Of a stretch of 64,000 nt of DNA, positions 26,352-35,828 are shown one piece after another. Origin of the DNA: Algoriphagus aestuarii (lineage in GTDB: Bacteria > Bacteroidota > Bacteroidia > Cytophagales > Cyclobacteriaceae); contig JAFIDK010000002.1 in NCBI GenBank assembly GCA_017051695.1, positions 62,001-126,000 on the forward strand, in the 5' to 3' direction. The number at the start of each line of letters is the position of its first letter. The first letter of the stretch is position 1. The notes under the pieces are model-generated. The model saw only the letters and a program-made list of their open reading frames with translations. It made no database searches and was not told the DNA's origin. Both the position numbers and the translations under genes were made by a program.

Positions 26352-27302
26352 TTAAAAATTATCCACCAAAGACTTGGTAGTGACTTCCAGAACTTCGAAA
26401 GCATTTTCGGCCATCAGATTTTCTGAATCCAATGTAGGATTGACTTCTACGATTTCCCAGCAACAAACTCGTTTGTCTTTGATCAGTTCGGCATTTAGCT
26501 CAATCGCTTCCTTCACTGTTAATCCATCAGCTACAGGTGTTCCGGTTCCTACTGAAATCGAGCTGTCTAAGCTATCCACATCAAAGGAGATATAAATCTG
26601 ATCACAATCTTTTAGTTCCTCCAAAGCCTGTTTTGCAATGGAAGCAACACCAGATTCCCTAACTTGTTTGGTTTTGAAATTCTTGATTCCATGTTTTTTT
26701 ATCAGGTAATCTTCAGGACCTTCTGTATCTCTCACAGTGATGAAAACAATGTCTTTCAATTCAATCTTTGGAAACTCACCACCGATATTTTTGATTTTGT
26801 TCCAATAGATTAAAGTGTCTTCACCTGGCTCATTTACCTGGCAATCCAGATTATCAATTCTTGCTGACATGGCCAATGGCATACCATGCATGTTGCCAGA
26901 AGGAGTCGTGAATGGTGTATGTAGGTCAGCATGTGCATCTATCCAGATAACACCTAAGCGTTTCTCAGGATTTGCTGCTTTTATTCCCATAATCGTCCCA
27001 GCGGCCGTACTGTGATCTCCGGCAAGGACAATCGGAAATTTCTTTTCCATTCTAAGGGATTCAATAGTCCCGTACACATTCTTTAGTACCTGATATACTC
27101 CATCAATGTATTTGGCATGCTCAAATCGATTTCCTTTCCAAAGGTAATTATTGGCATCCGGGACATTGATCGGATCAAACTGAGTAAAGAAATCCGATTT
27201 TTTATCCAGACTTGCGATTTTTAAAGCATCGATACCAAGGCTCGCACCTCGTGTACCTGCTGCAATTTCTGAGCGAACTTCTACTAATTTAATATCACGC
27301 AT
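26352..27302 (-). CDS. Arginase family hydrolase
   Basis: A 316-residue ureohydrolase. Manganese ligands are visible in AGDHSTAAG (His97), WIDAHADLHTP (Asp122, His124, Asp126) and SFDVDSLD (Asp241, Asp243). The loop TTPSGNMHGMPL, with its SGN and HG residues, matches true arginases more than agmatinases, so hydrolysis of arginine to ornithine and urea is most likely. It stands 6 bases before the GxxExxY segment and close to argS and, further on, an arginine decarboxylase, which suggests a region concerned with arginine. Confidence 0.9.
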   Translation of the reverse strand: MRDIKLVEVRSEIAAGTRGASLGIDALKIASLDKKSDFFTQFDPINVPDANNYLWKGNRFEHAKYIDGVYQVLKNVYGTIESLRMEKKFPIVLAGDHSTAAGTIMGIKAANPEKRLGVIWIDAHADLHTPFTTPSGNMHGMPLAMSARIDNLDCQVNEPGEDTLIYWNKIKNIGGEFPKIELKDIVFITVRDTEGPEDYLIKKHGIKNFKTKQVRESGVASIAKQALEELKDCDQIYISFDVDSLDSSISVGTGTPVADGLTVKEAIELNAELIKDKRVCCWEIVEVNPTLDSENLMAENAFEVLEVTTKSLVDNF

Positions 27303-27500
27303 TGCGGCTTTTTTAAAGTTAGATTTGGGTGTATCGGTGCCGCAAAAGTAGGGAAAATTGATCGATTATTCTCTTGAATTAGACGCTAGATCTCTTCAGT
27401 ATTCTTCTAGTCAATTCAATTTTCTGAGTCAAGAAGAAATAGGATGACTTTGGATAATTCTTAAATTCAGTTTTCAATCCACTCAAAAAAACTATTGTTT

Positions 27501-28655
27501 ATGATTTTTGATTCCAAGTTACCTGATGTTGGAACCACCATTTTTACCATAATGTCCAAATTGGCTTCCGACTTTGGAGCTATCAATTTATCCCAAGGAT
27601 TTCCTGGGTTTAAAGGAGATCCAAAGTTGATGGATTTGGTGTATCACTACATGAACGAAGGCAAGAACCAGTATGCCCCGATGAGTGGAGTACCTGTTTT
27701 GAGAGAAAGGTTGGTGAGCAAAACCAAAAAAGTCCATGGAGTTGAATACGATTCAGAAAAGGAAGTTACCATCGTTTCAGGGGCAACGGATGCTATTTTT
27801 TCAGCAATTACAGCGGTGGTAAAACCTGGGGCAGAGGTCATCTTATTGGAACCAGCCTATGACTCTTATGCTCCAGGTATAATTCTGGCCGGAGGAATTC
27901 CGGTGTTTGTTCCTCTGAAGCTCCCTGATTTTTCAGTGGACTGGCAAAAAGTACAAGAGGCGATTACAGATAAAACCCGGTTGATCGTGGTCAATACGCC
28001 CCATAATCCTTCTGGTTATATGTGGACTCAGGATGATCTGAATCAATTAGCCTTACTGATTCAAAATAAGGAGATTTATGTGGTAAGTGATGAAGTCTAC
28101 GAACACATTACCTTTGATGGGAGAGTGCATCTCTCTTTGATGACTCATCCTGTTTTAAAGGAAAGGACATTTATTTGTGGGTCCTTCGGAAAGACATTCC
28201 ATGTGACAGGGTGGAAAATCGGTTTTTGTTTTGGGCCTGGAGAATTAACCAAGGAGTTTAGAAAAGTCCATCAGTTTGTCACTTTCAGTACAGCGACACC
28301 ACTTCAATATGCCATAGCAGATTATTTGGAAGAAGAAAACCATTATTTGAACCTCCCTAAATTTTATCAAAAAAAGAGGGATCTCTTTTGTGAGGGGCTA
28401 AAGTCTACGGATTTTCAGTTGACTCCAGCGCAGGGAAGCTTTTTCCAACAAGTCAATTATGGTCATCTGTCTCAAGAATCCGACATGGATTTAGCAGTCA
28501 GAATGACCAAAGAAATAGGAATTGCCAGTATTCCTATTTCTGTCTTTTTTAAAAATAAAGACGACCACAAAATACTTCGCTTCTGTTTTGCAAAGGAAGA
28601 TGAAGAGCTTATTAAAGCAATTGAGATACTTCAAAAGACGAATATTTTTAAATAA
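27501..28655 (+). CDS. Methionine/kynurenine-type PLP aminotransferase (YbdL-like)
   Basis: From the ATG at 27501 the 384-residue product begins MIFDSKLPDVGTTIFTIM; a TTG two codons upstream is not needed. It is a fold-type I aminotransferase with INLSQGFPGFKGDP, VNTPHNPSGYMW, VSDEVYEHITFDG and the PLP lysine in GSFGKTFHVTGWKIGF. The N-terminal pattern is that of YbdL and mammalian kynurenine aminotransferases, which use methionine, glutamine or aromatic donors. It is divergent from arginase and stands alone. Confidence 0.88.
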   Translation: MIFDSKLPDVGTTIFTIMSKLASDFGAINLSQGFPGFKGDPKLMDLVYHYMNEGKNQYAPMSGVPVLRERLVSKTKKVHGVEYDSEKEVTIVSGATDAIFSAITAVVKPGAEVILLEPAYDSYAPGIILAGGIPVFVPLKLPDFSVDWQKVQEAITDKTRLIVVNTPHNPSGYMWTQDDLNQLALLIQNKEIYVVSDEVYEHITFDGRVHLSLMTHPVLKERTFICGSFGKTFHVTGWKIGFCFGPGELTKEFRKVHQFVTFSTATPLQYAIADYLEEENHYLNLPKFYQKKRDLFCEGLKSTDFQLTPAQGSFFQQVNYGHLSQESDMDLAVRMTKEIGIASIPISVFFKNKDDHKILRFCFAKEDEELIKAIEILQKTNIFK

Positions 28656-28743
28656 AGTACCTGAATAACAGGGGTATATGAATTGATTTAATTTAAAACC
28701 TACAAAAATTATAGGGAATGTAGGAAAATAAAGAAAATGGGTT

Positions 28744-28751
28744 TACTTTTG
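28744..28751 (+). promoter_or_regulatory. Candidate -7 element for the gene at 28778
   Basis: TACTTTTG is an exact TAnnTTTG match 26 bases before the start codon. No TTTG box is present at the usual distance upstream, so support is partial. Confidence 0.45.
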
Positions 28752-28777
28752 AAGCATAGAAATTAATTCAAATTGTC

Positions 28778-29212
28778 ATGAGCGCATTATCTTATCAAAC
28801 TCCTGCTTCTCAAAGTCTTTTCAATGTGGCTTTAGGTAGCTCTTCCAGATTTTCCCAGGTTTCAGTAAGCCAGAAGGAAATGGTTAAGATTTTTAGTCAA
28901 AAATCAGGAGAAATGATGCAGGGAATGTGCAGAATGGATCAAGGGTTTGATTCACTTTTTCCATTATTTAAAGGATTGATCAGGCTAGGAAAACCTAAGT
29001 CTTTGACTTTGACCTATTCCAATGAAGAGAAATCCATCTTTTATTCTTTCCGAGAAGAAGACCAGTTAGAAGTTGAGCAATTTTTTGCGCGGGTTTTGGC
29101 ACTTCTCCAAAAAGAAGTAAAGTTCAAAAAGGTTTTGAAAGAGATTATTGAAAACAGACTTCGATTTAAATCAGAGCAAAGTTTACTTCAAACTGCCCTT
29201 TTAGCGGATTAA
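28778..29212 (+). CDS. Uncharacterised protein, 144 aa
   Basis: I do not recognise this protein. It is soluble, without a signal peptide; the N-terminal 40 residues are Ser/Gln-rich and low in complexity, and the remainder is a mix of helices and a short strand (SLTLTYSNEEKSIFYSF) followed by a basic amphipathic helix. It has its own upstream -7-like element and its own terminator, so it is a single-gene unit between the aminotransferase and the arginine decarboxylase. Confidence 0.75.
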   Translation: MSALSYQTPASQSLFNVALGSSSRFSQVSVSQKEMVKIFSQKSGEMMQGMCRMDQGFDSLFPLFKGLIRLGKPKSLTLTYSNEEKSIFYSFREEDQLEVEQFFARVLALLQKEVKFKKVLKEIIENRLRFKSEQSLLQTALLAD

Positions 29213-29242
29213 AAGGGGATTTACATTTATTCAAAAAAATTG

Positions 29243-29276
29243 AAAAGGACATTTCCGTTGGGAATTGTCCTTTTTC
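29243..29276 (+). terminator. Intrinsic terminator after the gene at 28778
   Basis: A stem of GGACA-TTCC paired with GGAA-TGTCC, with a symmetric mismatch and a short loop, is followed by a five-base T-run at 29271-29275. Confidence 0.75.
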
Positions 29277-29340
29277 ATTTGAAATCCCCACAGAAAGAAC
29301 AATTTTTGTATCCGGCTATTACGTATTTAAACAAGTCAAA

Positions 29341-30729
29341 ATGAACAGGTACATTGATCTTATTCAGCAGACCTTTGATTTTCCTACCAAAGAGTTCCAT
29401 GTTGAAAACAATGAATTATTTTTTAACGGTGTGAATATGATGGAGATCATAGAGGAATATGGTACTCCACTTAAACTCACTTATCTACCGAAAATTTCTG
29501 AAAATATCCAGAAGGCAAAGACATACTTTAACAATGCTATCCAAACGCATGAATACAAAGGGAAGTATACTTATTGCTACTGTACCAAATCGTCTCATTT
29601 CAGTTTTGTACTGGATGAAGCTTTAAAAAATGACATTCACATAGAAACTTCTTCCACATTTGACATCCCTCTGGTGAGAAGTCTTTATGCAAAAGGAAAA
29701 ATCACCAAAGACACGTATATCATCTGTAATGGCTTCAAAAGAGAATTGTACAAGCAATACATTTCTGAATTGCTCAATGATGGATTTGTGAACTGTGTGC
29801 CGATTTTGGATAACCTCAGTGAAATCGATTATTACCTAGAGCATGTGAAAGTACCATTTCAGGTAGGAATTAGAATTGCTGCGGATGAAGAACCTAAATT
29901 CGGTTTTTACACTTCCAGGTTGGGCGTGAGATATAATGATATCATCAAATTGTATGAGGAGAAGATCAAGGATCATCCTTTGGTAAGCCTGAAAATGCTC
30001 CATTTCTTCATTAATTCCGGTATCAAGGACACGGCATATTATTGGTCAGAATTGACCCGGTTTATCCAGAAATATGTGGATCTGAAAAAAGTAGCTCCTT
30101 CATTGGATACTATGGATATCGGAGGAGGTTGGCCGATTAAAACCAATGTCTTTTTCGATTACGACTATCAGTACATGGCCGAGCAAATCGTGAAAAACAT
30201 CAAATGGATGTGTGCCAAAAACAATACGACCGAGCCAAATATTTTCACGGAATTCGGGTCTTTCACAGTAGGAGAGAGTGGGGCAGTGTTATATTCAGTT
30301 TTAGATGAAAAACTTCAGAATGACAAAGAGCTTTGGTACATGATCGATGGATCGTTCATAACCCAACTGCCGGATAGCTGGGGATTGAATCAGAAATATA
30401 TCATGCTTGCCATCAACAACTGGGACGAAACTTACCACAATATCAATTTGGGTGGTTTGACCTGCGATAGCATGGATTACTACAATTCAGAAGCGCATCA
30501 ATTCAACATCTACTTACCAAAACCGGATAATGGCAAAAAGCAATACCTTGGATTTTTCCATACAGGTGCATATCAGGAATCTTTGGGAGGCTATGGAGGA
30601 ATTCAACATTGCCTGATTCCAGCACCTAAACATGTGTTGATCGATCGCGATGAAAACGGAAAAGTAGTTCATCGATTGTTCAGAGAGGATCAAACCGAGG
30701 AGAGTATGTTAAAAACTTTAGGTTATTAA
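29341..30729 (+). CDS. speA: Arginine decarboxylase, SpeA-like (fold type III)
   Basis: 462 residues of an alanine-racemase-type barrel plus C-terminal beta domain, shorter than E. coli SpeA (658). The PLP lysine is probably Lys83 (YCYCTKSSHF), the glycine loop is DIGGGWPIKTN, and the catalytic Cys375 lies in GGLTCDSMDYY. ICNGFKRELY and LGVRYND also match SpeA. It would make agmatine from arginine for polyamine synthesis. Ornithine or diaminopimelate specificity cannot be excluded from sequence alone, but the nearby arginase and argS fit arginine. A terminator follows. Confidence 0.85.
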   Translation: MNRYIDLIQQTFDFPTKEFHVENNELFFNGVNMMEIIEEYGTPLKLTYLPKISENIQKAKTYFNNAIQTHEYKGKYTYCYCTKSSHFSFVLDEALKNDIHIETSSTFDIPLVRSLYAKGKITKDTYIICNGFKRELYKQYISELLNDGFVNCVPILDNLSEIDYYLEHVKVPFQVGIRIAADEEPKFGFYTSRLGVRYNDIIKLYEEKIKDHPLVSLKMLHFFINSGIKDTAYYWSELTRFIQKYVDLKKVAPSLDTMDIGGGWPIKTNVFFDYDYQYMAEQIVKNIKWMCAKNNTTEPNIFTEFGSFTVGESGAVLYSVLDEKLQNDKELWYMIDGSFITQLPDSWGLNQKYIMLAINNWDETYHNINLGGLTCDSMDYYNSEAHQFNIYLPKPDNGKKQYLGFFHTGAYQESLGGYGGIQHCLIPAPKHVLIDRDENGKVVHRLFREDQTEESMLKTLGY

Positions 30730-30734
30730 ATTTA

Positions 30735-30760
30735 GAACCGCCATCTGGCGGTTTTTTTTG
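30735..30760 (+). terminator. Intrinsic terminator after arginine decarboxylase
   Basis: An 8-bp stem AACCGCCA/TGGCGGTT with a 2-base loop and an eight-base T-run. Confidence 0.85.
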
Positions 30761-30815
30761 CTTTTAAAATAAATTGGATTTGGTATATTGGATTTAGTTT
30801 AAACCCAAGATATCC

Positions 30816-33587
30816 ATGCTTTTCAAGCCTTTACAGGTTTTAATTCCGATTTTTTTATTTTTGGTTGGATTTCAGATTCATGCACAAACGATACGTGGCA
30901 AAGTCATCAATTCCAAAACAAAGGAGCCACTTCAATTCACCAATGTTTTTATCAATAATACCACGATTGGCTCTACTACCAATGAAAAAGGCGAGTTTCT
31001 AATCCAAACCGATTTACCAGCTTCACTGGAACTAGTAGCATCATTTGTTGGATTTCGTACGCGTACACAAAAGTTGGAGAGCAGGGGGAAAAGTCTGCTG
31101 GAGGTTAATTTCGAATTGGAGCCCTTGGAAAATGTCTTGACGGAAGTAGAAACACGGAGTAAGAGAGACAAGAAATGGGAAAGACATCTGGAGCGATTCA
31201 AAAGAGTGTTTTTAGCTGTACCGGATGATCCGATTTTTAAGGAGATGGAAATCCAAAATCCCTGGGTGTTGGATTTTGAATTGATTAAAGCCAAAAAAGG
31301 TCCCAATTACATCCATGCGAGAGCCGATCAAGCACTTGTGGTTGAAAATAAAGCTTTAGGGTTCGAGATTGAATATTACCTTCAGGATTATCGGTTTTAT
31401 AAAAGCAAGTCACTTTACTATGGACTGGCATTCTTTAAGGAAATCATTCAGGAAGATTCACTGGTCCAAAAATCCAAAGAAGAATTAAAAGAGAGTTCCT
31501 ACCTGGGGTCTTCCAGGCATTTTTTCAGATCACTTTTGGTGAGGCAAGTAGGAGAAGAAGGCTTTGTGATCTACAAGAAAAACCCCCATTTTTTCAATGA
31601 AATGCGTACCAATGTCCTAAATGAAGAATTAGGAAAGTCTGTGGATTATGTTTCGCAGGATTCCATTCGTAGAATTCCTCTTCGAAACGGAACTTTCAGA
31701 GTGATTTTATCAGGTGATTATGAAATTCACTACCAAAAGAAACCCTGGCGAAACGAATATTATTCCGACTATTACCATCCTGTAAGCTGGATCACTGCCC
31801 CTAAAGGCTACTTTGATATTGACAGAAATGGAATAATCATCGATCCTACCCAAGTGGAGCTTTCTGGCTATATGGGAAGGCAAAGATTGGGAAGGTTTTT
31901 GCCCTATGATTTTAAACCGGCTGAGAATTTTGAGTCAAATTTAGCAGAAGTAGATAGCGTTGAATCAGAACTTGCCAGGTTTAACAACCTTCGAGAAAAG
32001 CCCTGGATCACTACGAATAAATCCTATTACTACCCAGGGGAGCCTATTTGGTTTCACGCTAAAATGTTATACCACAATACCCTCATGCAGGATTCACTGA
32101 GTAGGGTTTTATACCTGGAAGTTTTAAATCCTTCCTATGAAATCGTACAAAGAGAGTCATATTATATTTCGGAGGGTGCTGTATCCGGTGGGTTTATACT
32201 ATCGGATACGCTAGAGCCTGATGATTATTTTATTCGATCCTATACCAATTGGATGCGGAATTTTCCCGATCGTGATATGACGCTTTTGCCATTGCCGATT
32301 TTGGATAAAAACCAGATGCCTGCATACCAAGTGATCAAGGAACAAGAGTTTTTTGATGATCTGACTATCAAAATGGAGCAGGGGTTGGCTTTGGATTCCG
32401 GAAAGCAAGTGGTAGAAATTAAAATGAGTTTCTTGGACCAAACGGATGAACCTACAGAAGCTAATCTAACAGTCTCTGTAACTGACCCTTCTTTAGTAGT
32501 GAGGTTCAATGAGCGAAAGACATTGGAACAAGGTCTGGAATGGCTGGATGATCGCTCTCCTTCAGATTTTGTCCAACTAGACCAGTACCCTATTGAGTTT
32601 GGAATCACTTTAGAAGGAAAGTTTGAAAGAACCAAAAAGCGTTTTCCTTACATCAATCCCATCACCATTGTCCAAGGTGATTTAGAAGATTATGGAATAG
32701 TAGAGACTGATTCCTCGGGATATTTCAGAGCGACCGGGTTAAACTTTACAGACTCTGCAAGTATAGCCATTGCGGCAATGGATGAAAAAAACCGACCGTA
32801 TGGAGAAGTAAGTCTAATCGAAAATACAATTCCGGTTTTTAAAGGGTCTTACCCTAAGTATCATTATGAAAAAGTAAGAGTTCCCGCTCAAACGATACGC
32901 TTTGACCAAAGCGGGGAATATATAGAATTGGAAGAATTCGTCAAGGAGGATGATAAAATGCAAAGGTGGGAGGACTTTAACTACGGGTACGGGGAGCCGG
33001 ATAGGAAAGTCACACCAGAAGATTTGAACAACTGGCCAGGTCTTCCATTATGGGAGATGATAGGGATGCAATTCGGAAACGGAAGGCTGGGGAATTACAA
33101 TTATGGATTGGATGTGGGGCAACCTCTTTTAATTATTGATGGACAGCGTTATTTCTATCAGGAAAGCGAAACTGCTCAGGAAGTTTGTAATCGGTATTTG
33201 ACTTCCGAAGTCAAATCCATTTCTATTTATACACTCAATACCCATATTTTTGGATTAGCGGGATTTGCAGGAGTTATTATGTTTGATACGATTAAAGGAG
33301 AGAGGTTTGGGGTATCGGATCGATCGCAGTTTAACTCCGAAGGTTTTCAGAAGTTTACGGTAAAAGGATTTTCAAAACATCTGGATTTCAATCAAATGAA
33401 CAGCCAAATCAATGCCAGCCAAATAAGGCCTACAGTTTTTTGGAAACCTGATGGTAAAACAGATAAAGGAGAATTTACTTTCAAGTTTGCCCCTGTAGAA
33501 GGAGTAAGAACCTATGATTTGTTTATTGAAGGAATGACCGAACAGGGATTTCCATTTACCAAGATTTTCCGTGTTGACCTAAATTAA
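30816..33587 (+). CDS. Large secreted protein with carboxypeptidase-regulatory-like and plug-like domains
   Basis: A 923-residue exported protein. A signal peptide (1-24, ending IHAQ) is followed by a carboxypeptidase-D regulatory-like domain (about 25-110: IRGKVINSKTKEPLQFTNVFI) of the kind that starts TonB-dependent receptors. Then come a long unassigned beta-rich region, an MG2-like domain (about 395-500: KSYYYPGEPIWFHAKM) as in bacterial alpha-2-macroglobulins, and a plug-like end (about 765-825: PLLIIDGQ, FGLAGFAGVIMFDT). There is no TonB-receptor barrel. It is probably in the periplasm or on the surface; the role is unknown. Confidence 0.75.
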   Translation: MLFKPLQVLIPIFLFLVGFQIHAQTIRGKVINSKTKEPLQFTNVFINNTTIGSTTNEKGEFLIQTDLPASLELVASFVGFRTRTQKLESRGKSLLEVNFELEPLENVLTEVETRSKRDKKWERHLERFKRVFLAVPDDPIFKEMEIQNPWVLDFELIKAKKGPNYIHARADQALVVENKALGFEIEYYLQDYRFYKSKSLYYGLAFFKEIIQEDSLVQKSKEELKESSYLGSSRHFFRSLLVRQVGEEGFVIYKKNPHFFNEMRTNVLNEELGKSVDYVSQDSIRRIPLRNGTFRVILSGDYEIHYQKKPWRNEYYSDYYHPVSWITAPKGYFDIDRNGIIIDPTQVELSGYMGRQRLGRFLPYDFKPAENFESNLAEVDSVESELARFNNLREKPWITTNKSYYYPGEPIWFHAKMLYHNTLMQDSLSRVLYLEVLNPSYEIVQRESYYISEGAVSGGFILSDTLEPDDYFIRSYTNWMRNFPDRDMTLLPLPILDKNQMPAYQVIKEQEFFDDLTIKMEQGLALDSGKQVVEIKMSFLDQTDEPTEANLTVSVTDPSLVVRFNERKTLEQGLEWLDDRSPSDFVQLDQYPIEFGITLEGKFERTKKRFPYINPITIVQGDLEDYGIVETDSSGYFRATGLNFTDSASIAIAAMDEKNRPYGEVSLIENTIPVFKGSYPKYHYEKVRVPAQTIRFDQSGEYIELEEFVKEDDKMQRWEDFNYGYGEPDRKVTPEDLNNWPGLPLWEMIGMQFGNGRLGNYNYGLDVGQPLLIIDGQRYFYQESETAQEVCNRYLTSEVKSISIYTLNTHIFGLAGFAGVIMFDTIKGERFGVSDRSQFNSEGFQKFTVKGFSKHLDFNQMNSQINASQIRPTVFWKPDGKTDKGEFTFKFAPVEGVRTYDLFIEGMTEQGFPFTKIFRVDLN

Positions 33588-33608
33588 AATAGGGAAATAA
33601 TCCCTTTT
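33588..33608. terminator. Weak terminator between convergent genes
   Basis: A 5-bp stem AGGGA/TCCCT with a 5-base loop and a T-run on the plus strand lies between the stop of the 923-aa gene and the SDR stop. Confidence 0.4.
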
Positions 33609-34377
33609 ACATTCTTCCTATGGTCAAGCCTCCGTCAACATTGATAATTTGTCCAGTAGTGTAGGGAAGATTGCCACTGACTAAACTGGCAACAACTTTC
33701 CCGATATCTTCTGGTTTTCCTATACGAGGCTCCAAGGTGGCTCCCTCCTGAACTAAAGTCAAATAAGTAGCTCTGACTTTTTCTATCATATCTGTATCCA
33801 CATAACCTGGTCGGATTTCATATACTGGAATTCCATGGGGAGCCATTCTTACCGCCATTGTTTTGGAAAGCATGGATAAACTTGCTTTGGACATGCAATA
33901 AGCAGCTCTTTTTGCAGAAGCCAATTCTGCCGAAACTGAGGTGATGTTAATGATGGAAATCGGAGCTTCCGGATTTGCTTCTTTTAAAGCCAGCATCCAC
34001 TTCGCAATTTCCTGGGTTAAAAAGAAAGTCCCCTTTTCATTGATATTCATCAAATGGTCATAATCTTCTTCTGTGACTTCCAGTACATCGCATCTATTTC
34101 TTGGTGCCACGCCGGCATTGTTGATAAGCACATCTATTTTTCCGAAATGTGATTTCATACCCTGTATGATAGATACTCGGTCGGATTTGTCAGCGATATT
34201 TCCTTGGAGATAAATTACTTGGGAACCCAAAGATTTTAATGCCTCTAAGTTTTCTTGAGCGTCGGATTCTGGTCTGACACCATTGATCGCAAGGTCATAT
34301 CCGATTTCTGTTAGCTGTTTGGCTATGCCAAAGCCGATTCCCCGGGAACCTCCTGTGATTAATGCGACTGGTTTCAT
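33607..34377 (-). CDS. SDR family oxidoreductase (FabG-like)
   Basis: A 256-residue SDR with ALITGGSRGIGFGIA, LINNAGVAPRN, the catalytic Ser in NITSVSAE, YCMSK as the Tyr/Lys pair, and GQIINVDGGLTIGRM at the end. The 3-ketoacyl-reductase-like sequence is common to many sugar and alcohol dehydrogenases. It closes a five-gene operon with a GH88-like hydrolase, an old-yellow-enzyme oxidoreductase and a symporter, five bases after the latter's oxidoreductase, so a role in sugar-acid breakdown is more likely than fatty-acid synthesis. Confidence 0.88.
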   Translation of the reverse strand: MKPVALITGGSRGIGFGIAKQLTEIGYDLAINGVRPESDAQENLEALKSLGSQVIYLQGNIADKSDRVSIIQGMKSHFGKIDVLINNAGVAPRNRCDVLEVTEEDYDHLMNINEKGTFFLTQEIAKWMLALKEANPEAPISIINITSVSAELASAKRAAYCMSKASLSMLSKTMAVRMAPHGIPVYEIRPGYVDTDMIEKVRATYLTLVQEGATLEPRIGKPEDIGKVVASLVSGNLPYTTGQIINVDGGLTIGRM

Positions 34378-34382
34378 GATTT

Positions 34383-35828
34383 TTAATTGTTTTTAGCAGC
34401 TTTTAACTGCTCGTGTTCTTCCATTTTTTTGTAAAACGGATCCAAAGGGTAACAACCGGAAATGATTCCATTTCTTGGGGCTGTGGTGCAATCCGAGAAT
34501 GTTCTGCAGATTTTCGGTCTTTTCATGTCATTTCCTGCCAAAACATCCGCTGGTAAATCAGGATAACTCAAGACCATTCTACCCAGGCCGATTGAGTCTG
34601 CCTTTCCAGTTTTCAATACGTGTTGACCTACATTCGGTAACCATTCTTGCAAATACGAGTATGCGGACCCAATTACATAAAATTCAGGAAAGGCTTTTTT
34701 TATTTCAGCACATGCTTGAATCTGTCTGGCAACTCCATGTAAAGGATCTTCGGGCGGATTATAGCCGTCAGAAGGAGGGAAGAGCGCCGGCCTTTGTATA
34801 TGTGGATTGTAATAGGGGCTTCCAGCTGTAGTACAGAGTAATTCTATATCCAGCTTTTTCAATTCATTTAAAAATTCAAAGGATTCCTGCATGTTTTCAT
34901 GAGTTCCTGAACTGTCTCCGCCAAAAGCATAGTGATATTCCTTGTTGATAGATGGAATCCCTTTTCCGTCAGGACCTTCATGGAACGGAGACCAATCGAA
35001 AATACTCATTCTAACTCCGATTTCTAAGCCAGGTGCTTCAGCTCTGATTCCTGCCACAATTTCCCGAAGGAATCGCGTCCGATTTTCCAGTGAGTTGCCA
35101 TATTTTCCTTCCCGGTCATATGCGCTGAGAAACTCATGTCCCAAATACCCATGACAATGTTTGATATCCACGAATTTAAACCCTGCTTTTTGTGCCCTTA
35201 CAGAGGCTATTACATACGCATCTATTAATTCTGAAATTTCGGAATCTGTCATCACAGGGTAGTCTTCTGCCAAGCCAAATTTTTTATTTAACACCGGATG
35301 GGGATATAAAATTTTAGGCTCCATTTTGGTCTTGCTGTTGGGTTTGCAAAACCTACCCGAATGTGTGAGTTGAAGCCCGGTCAACAGATCGTCTGAATTG
35401 CCAAATGCTGCCACATGTTCTTTTTCAACCAATTGATAGAGTCCTTCGAAATCTTTCAAATTGGCTTCATTCATCACTAGTTGATTAGGGTTGGCTCTGC
35501 CTTCTGGCTTCACTGCGACCGCTTCACAACCCCAAAGCAATTTAGCACCGCTGATCGCAAAGTTTTTCCATCTTCTCTTTGTTAAATCTGAAGGCTTACC
35601 GTCGGTAGTCCCGTCCCAACCTTCCATGGGTAGAATACAGAAGGAATTTCCGATTTTGTTTCCGGCTTTGGTTTGATATTCTTTTGCAAACGGAGAGTCT
35701 TTTCCAGAATTGATTTGTTCATCAAAGTCTAGGTGGATGCCTTCCTTTTGTAAATGTTCCCTGAAGATTTCGGCAGTTTTTAGCTGCGCAACCCGAGGAT
35801 ATTCTGGTTTATATTTTCCTCCACTCAT
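34383..35828 (-). CDS. NADH:flavin oxidoreductase (old yellow enzyme family)
   Basis: 481 residues of an FMN-binding TIM barrel. The family signature is intact: KHCHGYLGHEFLS and YGNSLENRTRF, with LGRMVLSYPDLP near the end. The C-terminal Cys pattern is C441-x5-C447-x11-C459, which resembles the iron-sulphur cluster loop of 2,4-dienoyl-CoA-reductase-type members but lacks one of the usual four cysteines. No C-terminal NAD(P)H/FAD domain is present. The enzyme could reduce an alkene or enone, or act on an unusual sugar intermediate. It overlaps the GH88-like gene start by 4 bases. Confidence 0.85.
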   Translation of the reverse strand: MSGGKYKPEYPRVAQLKTAEIFREHLQKEGIHLDFDEQINSGKDSPFAKEYQTKAGNKIGNSFCILPMEGWDGTTDGKPSDLTKRRWKNFAISGAKLLWGCEAVAVKPEGRANPNQLVMNEANLKDFEGLYQLVEKEHVAAFGNSDDLLTGLQLTHSGRFCKPNSKTKMEPKILYPHPVLNKKFGLAEDYPVMTDSEISELIDAYVIASVRAQKAGFKFVDIKHCHGYLGHEFLSAYDREGKYGNSLENRTRFLREIVAGIRAEAPGLEIGVRMSIFDWSPFHEGPDGKGIPSINKEYHYAFGGDSSGTHENMQESFEFLNELKKLDIELLCTTAGSPYYNPHIQRPALFPPSDGYNPPEDPLHGVARQIQACAEIKKAFPEFYVIGSAYSYLQEWLPNVGQHVLKTGKADSIGLGRMVLSYPDLPADVLAGNDMKRPKICRTFSDCTTAPRNGIISGCYPLDPFYKKMEEHEQLKAAKNN

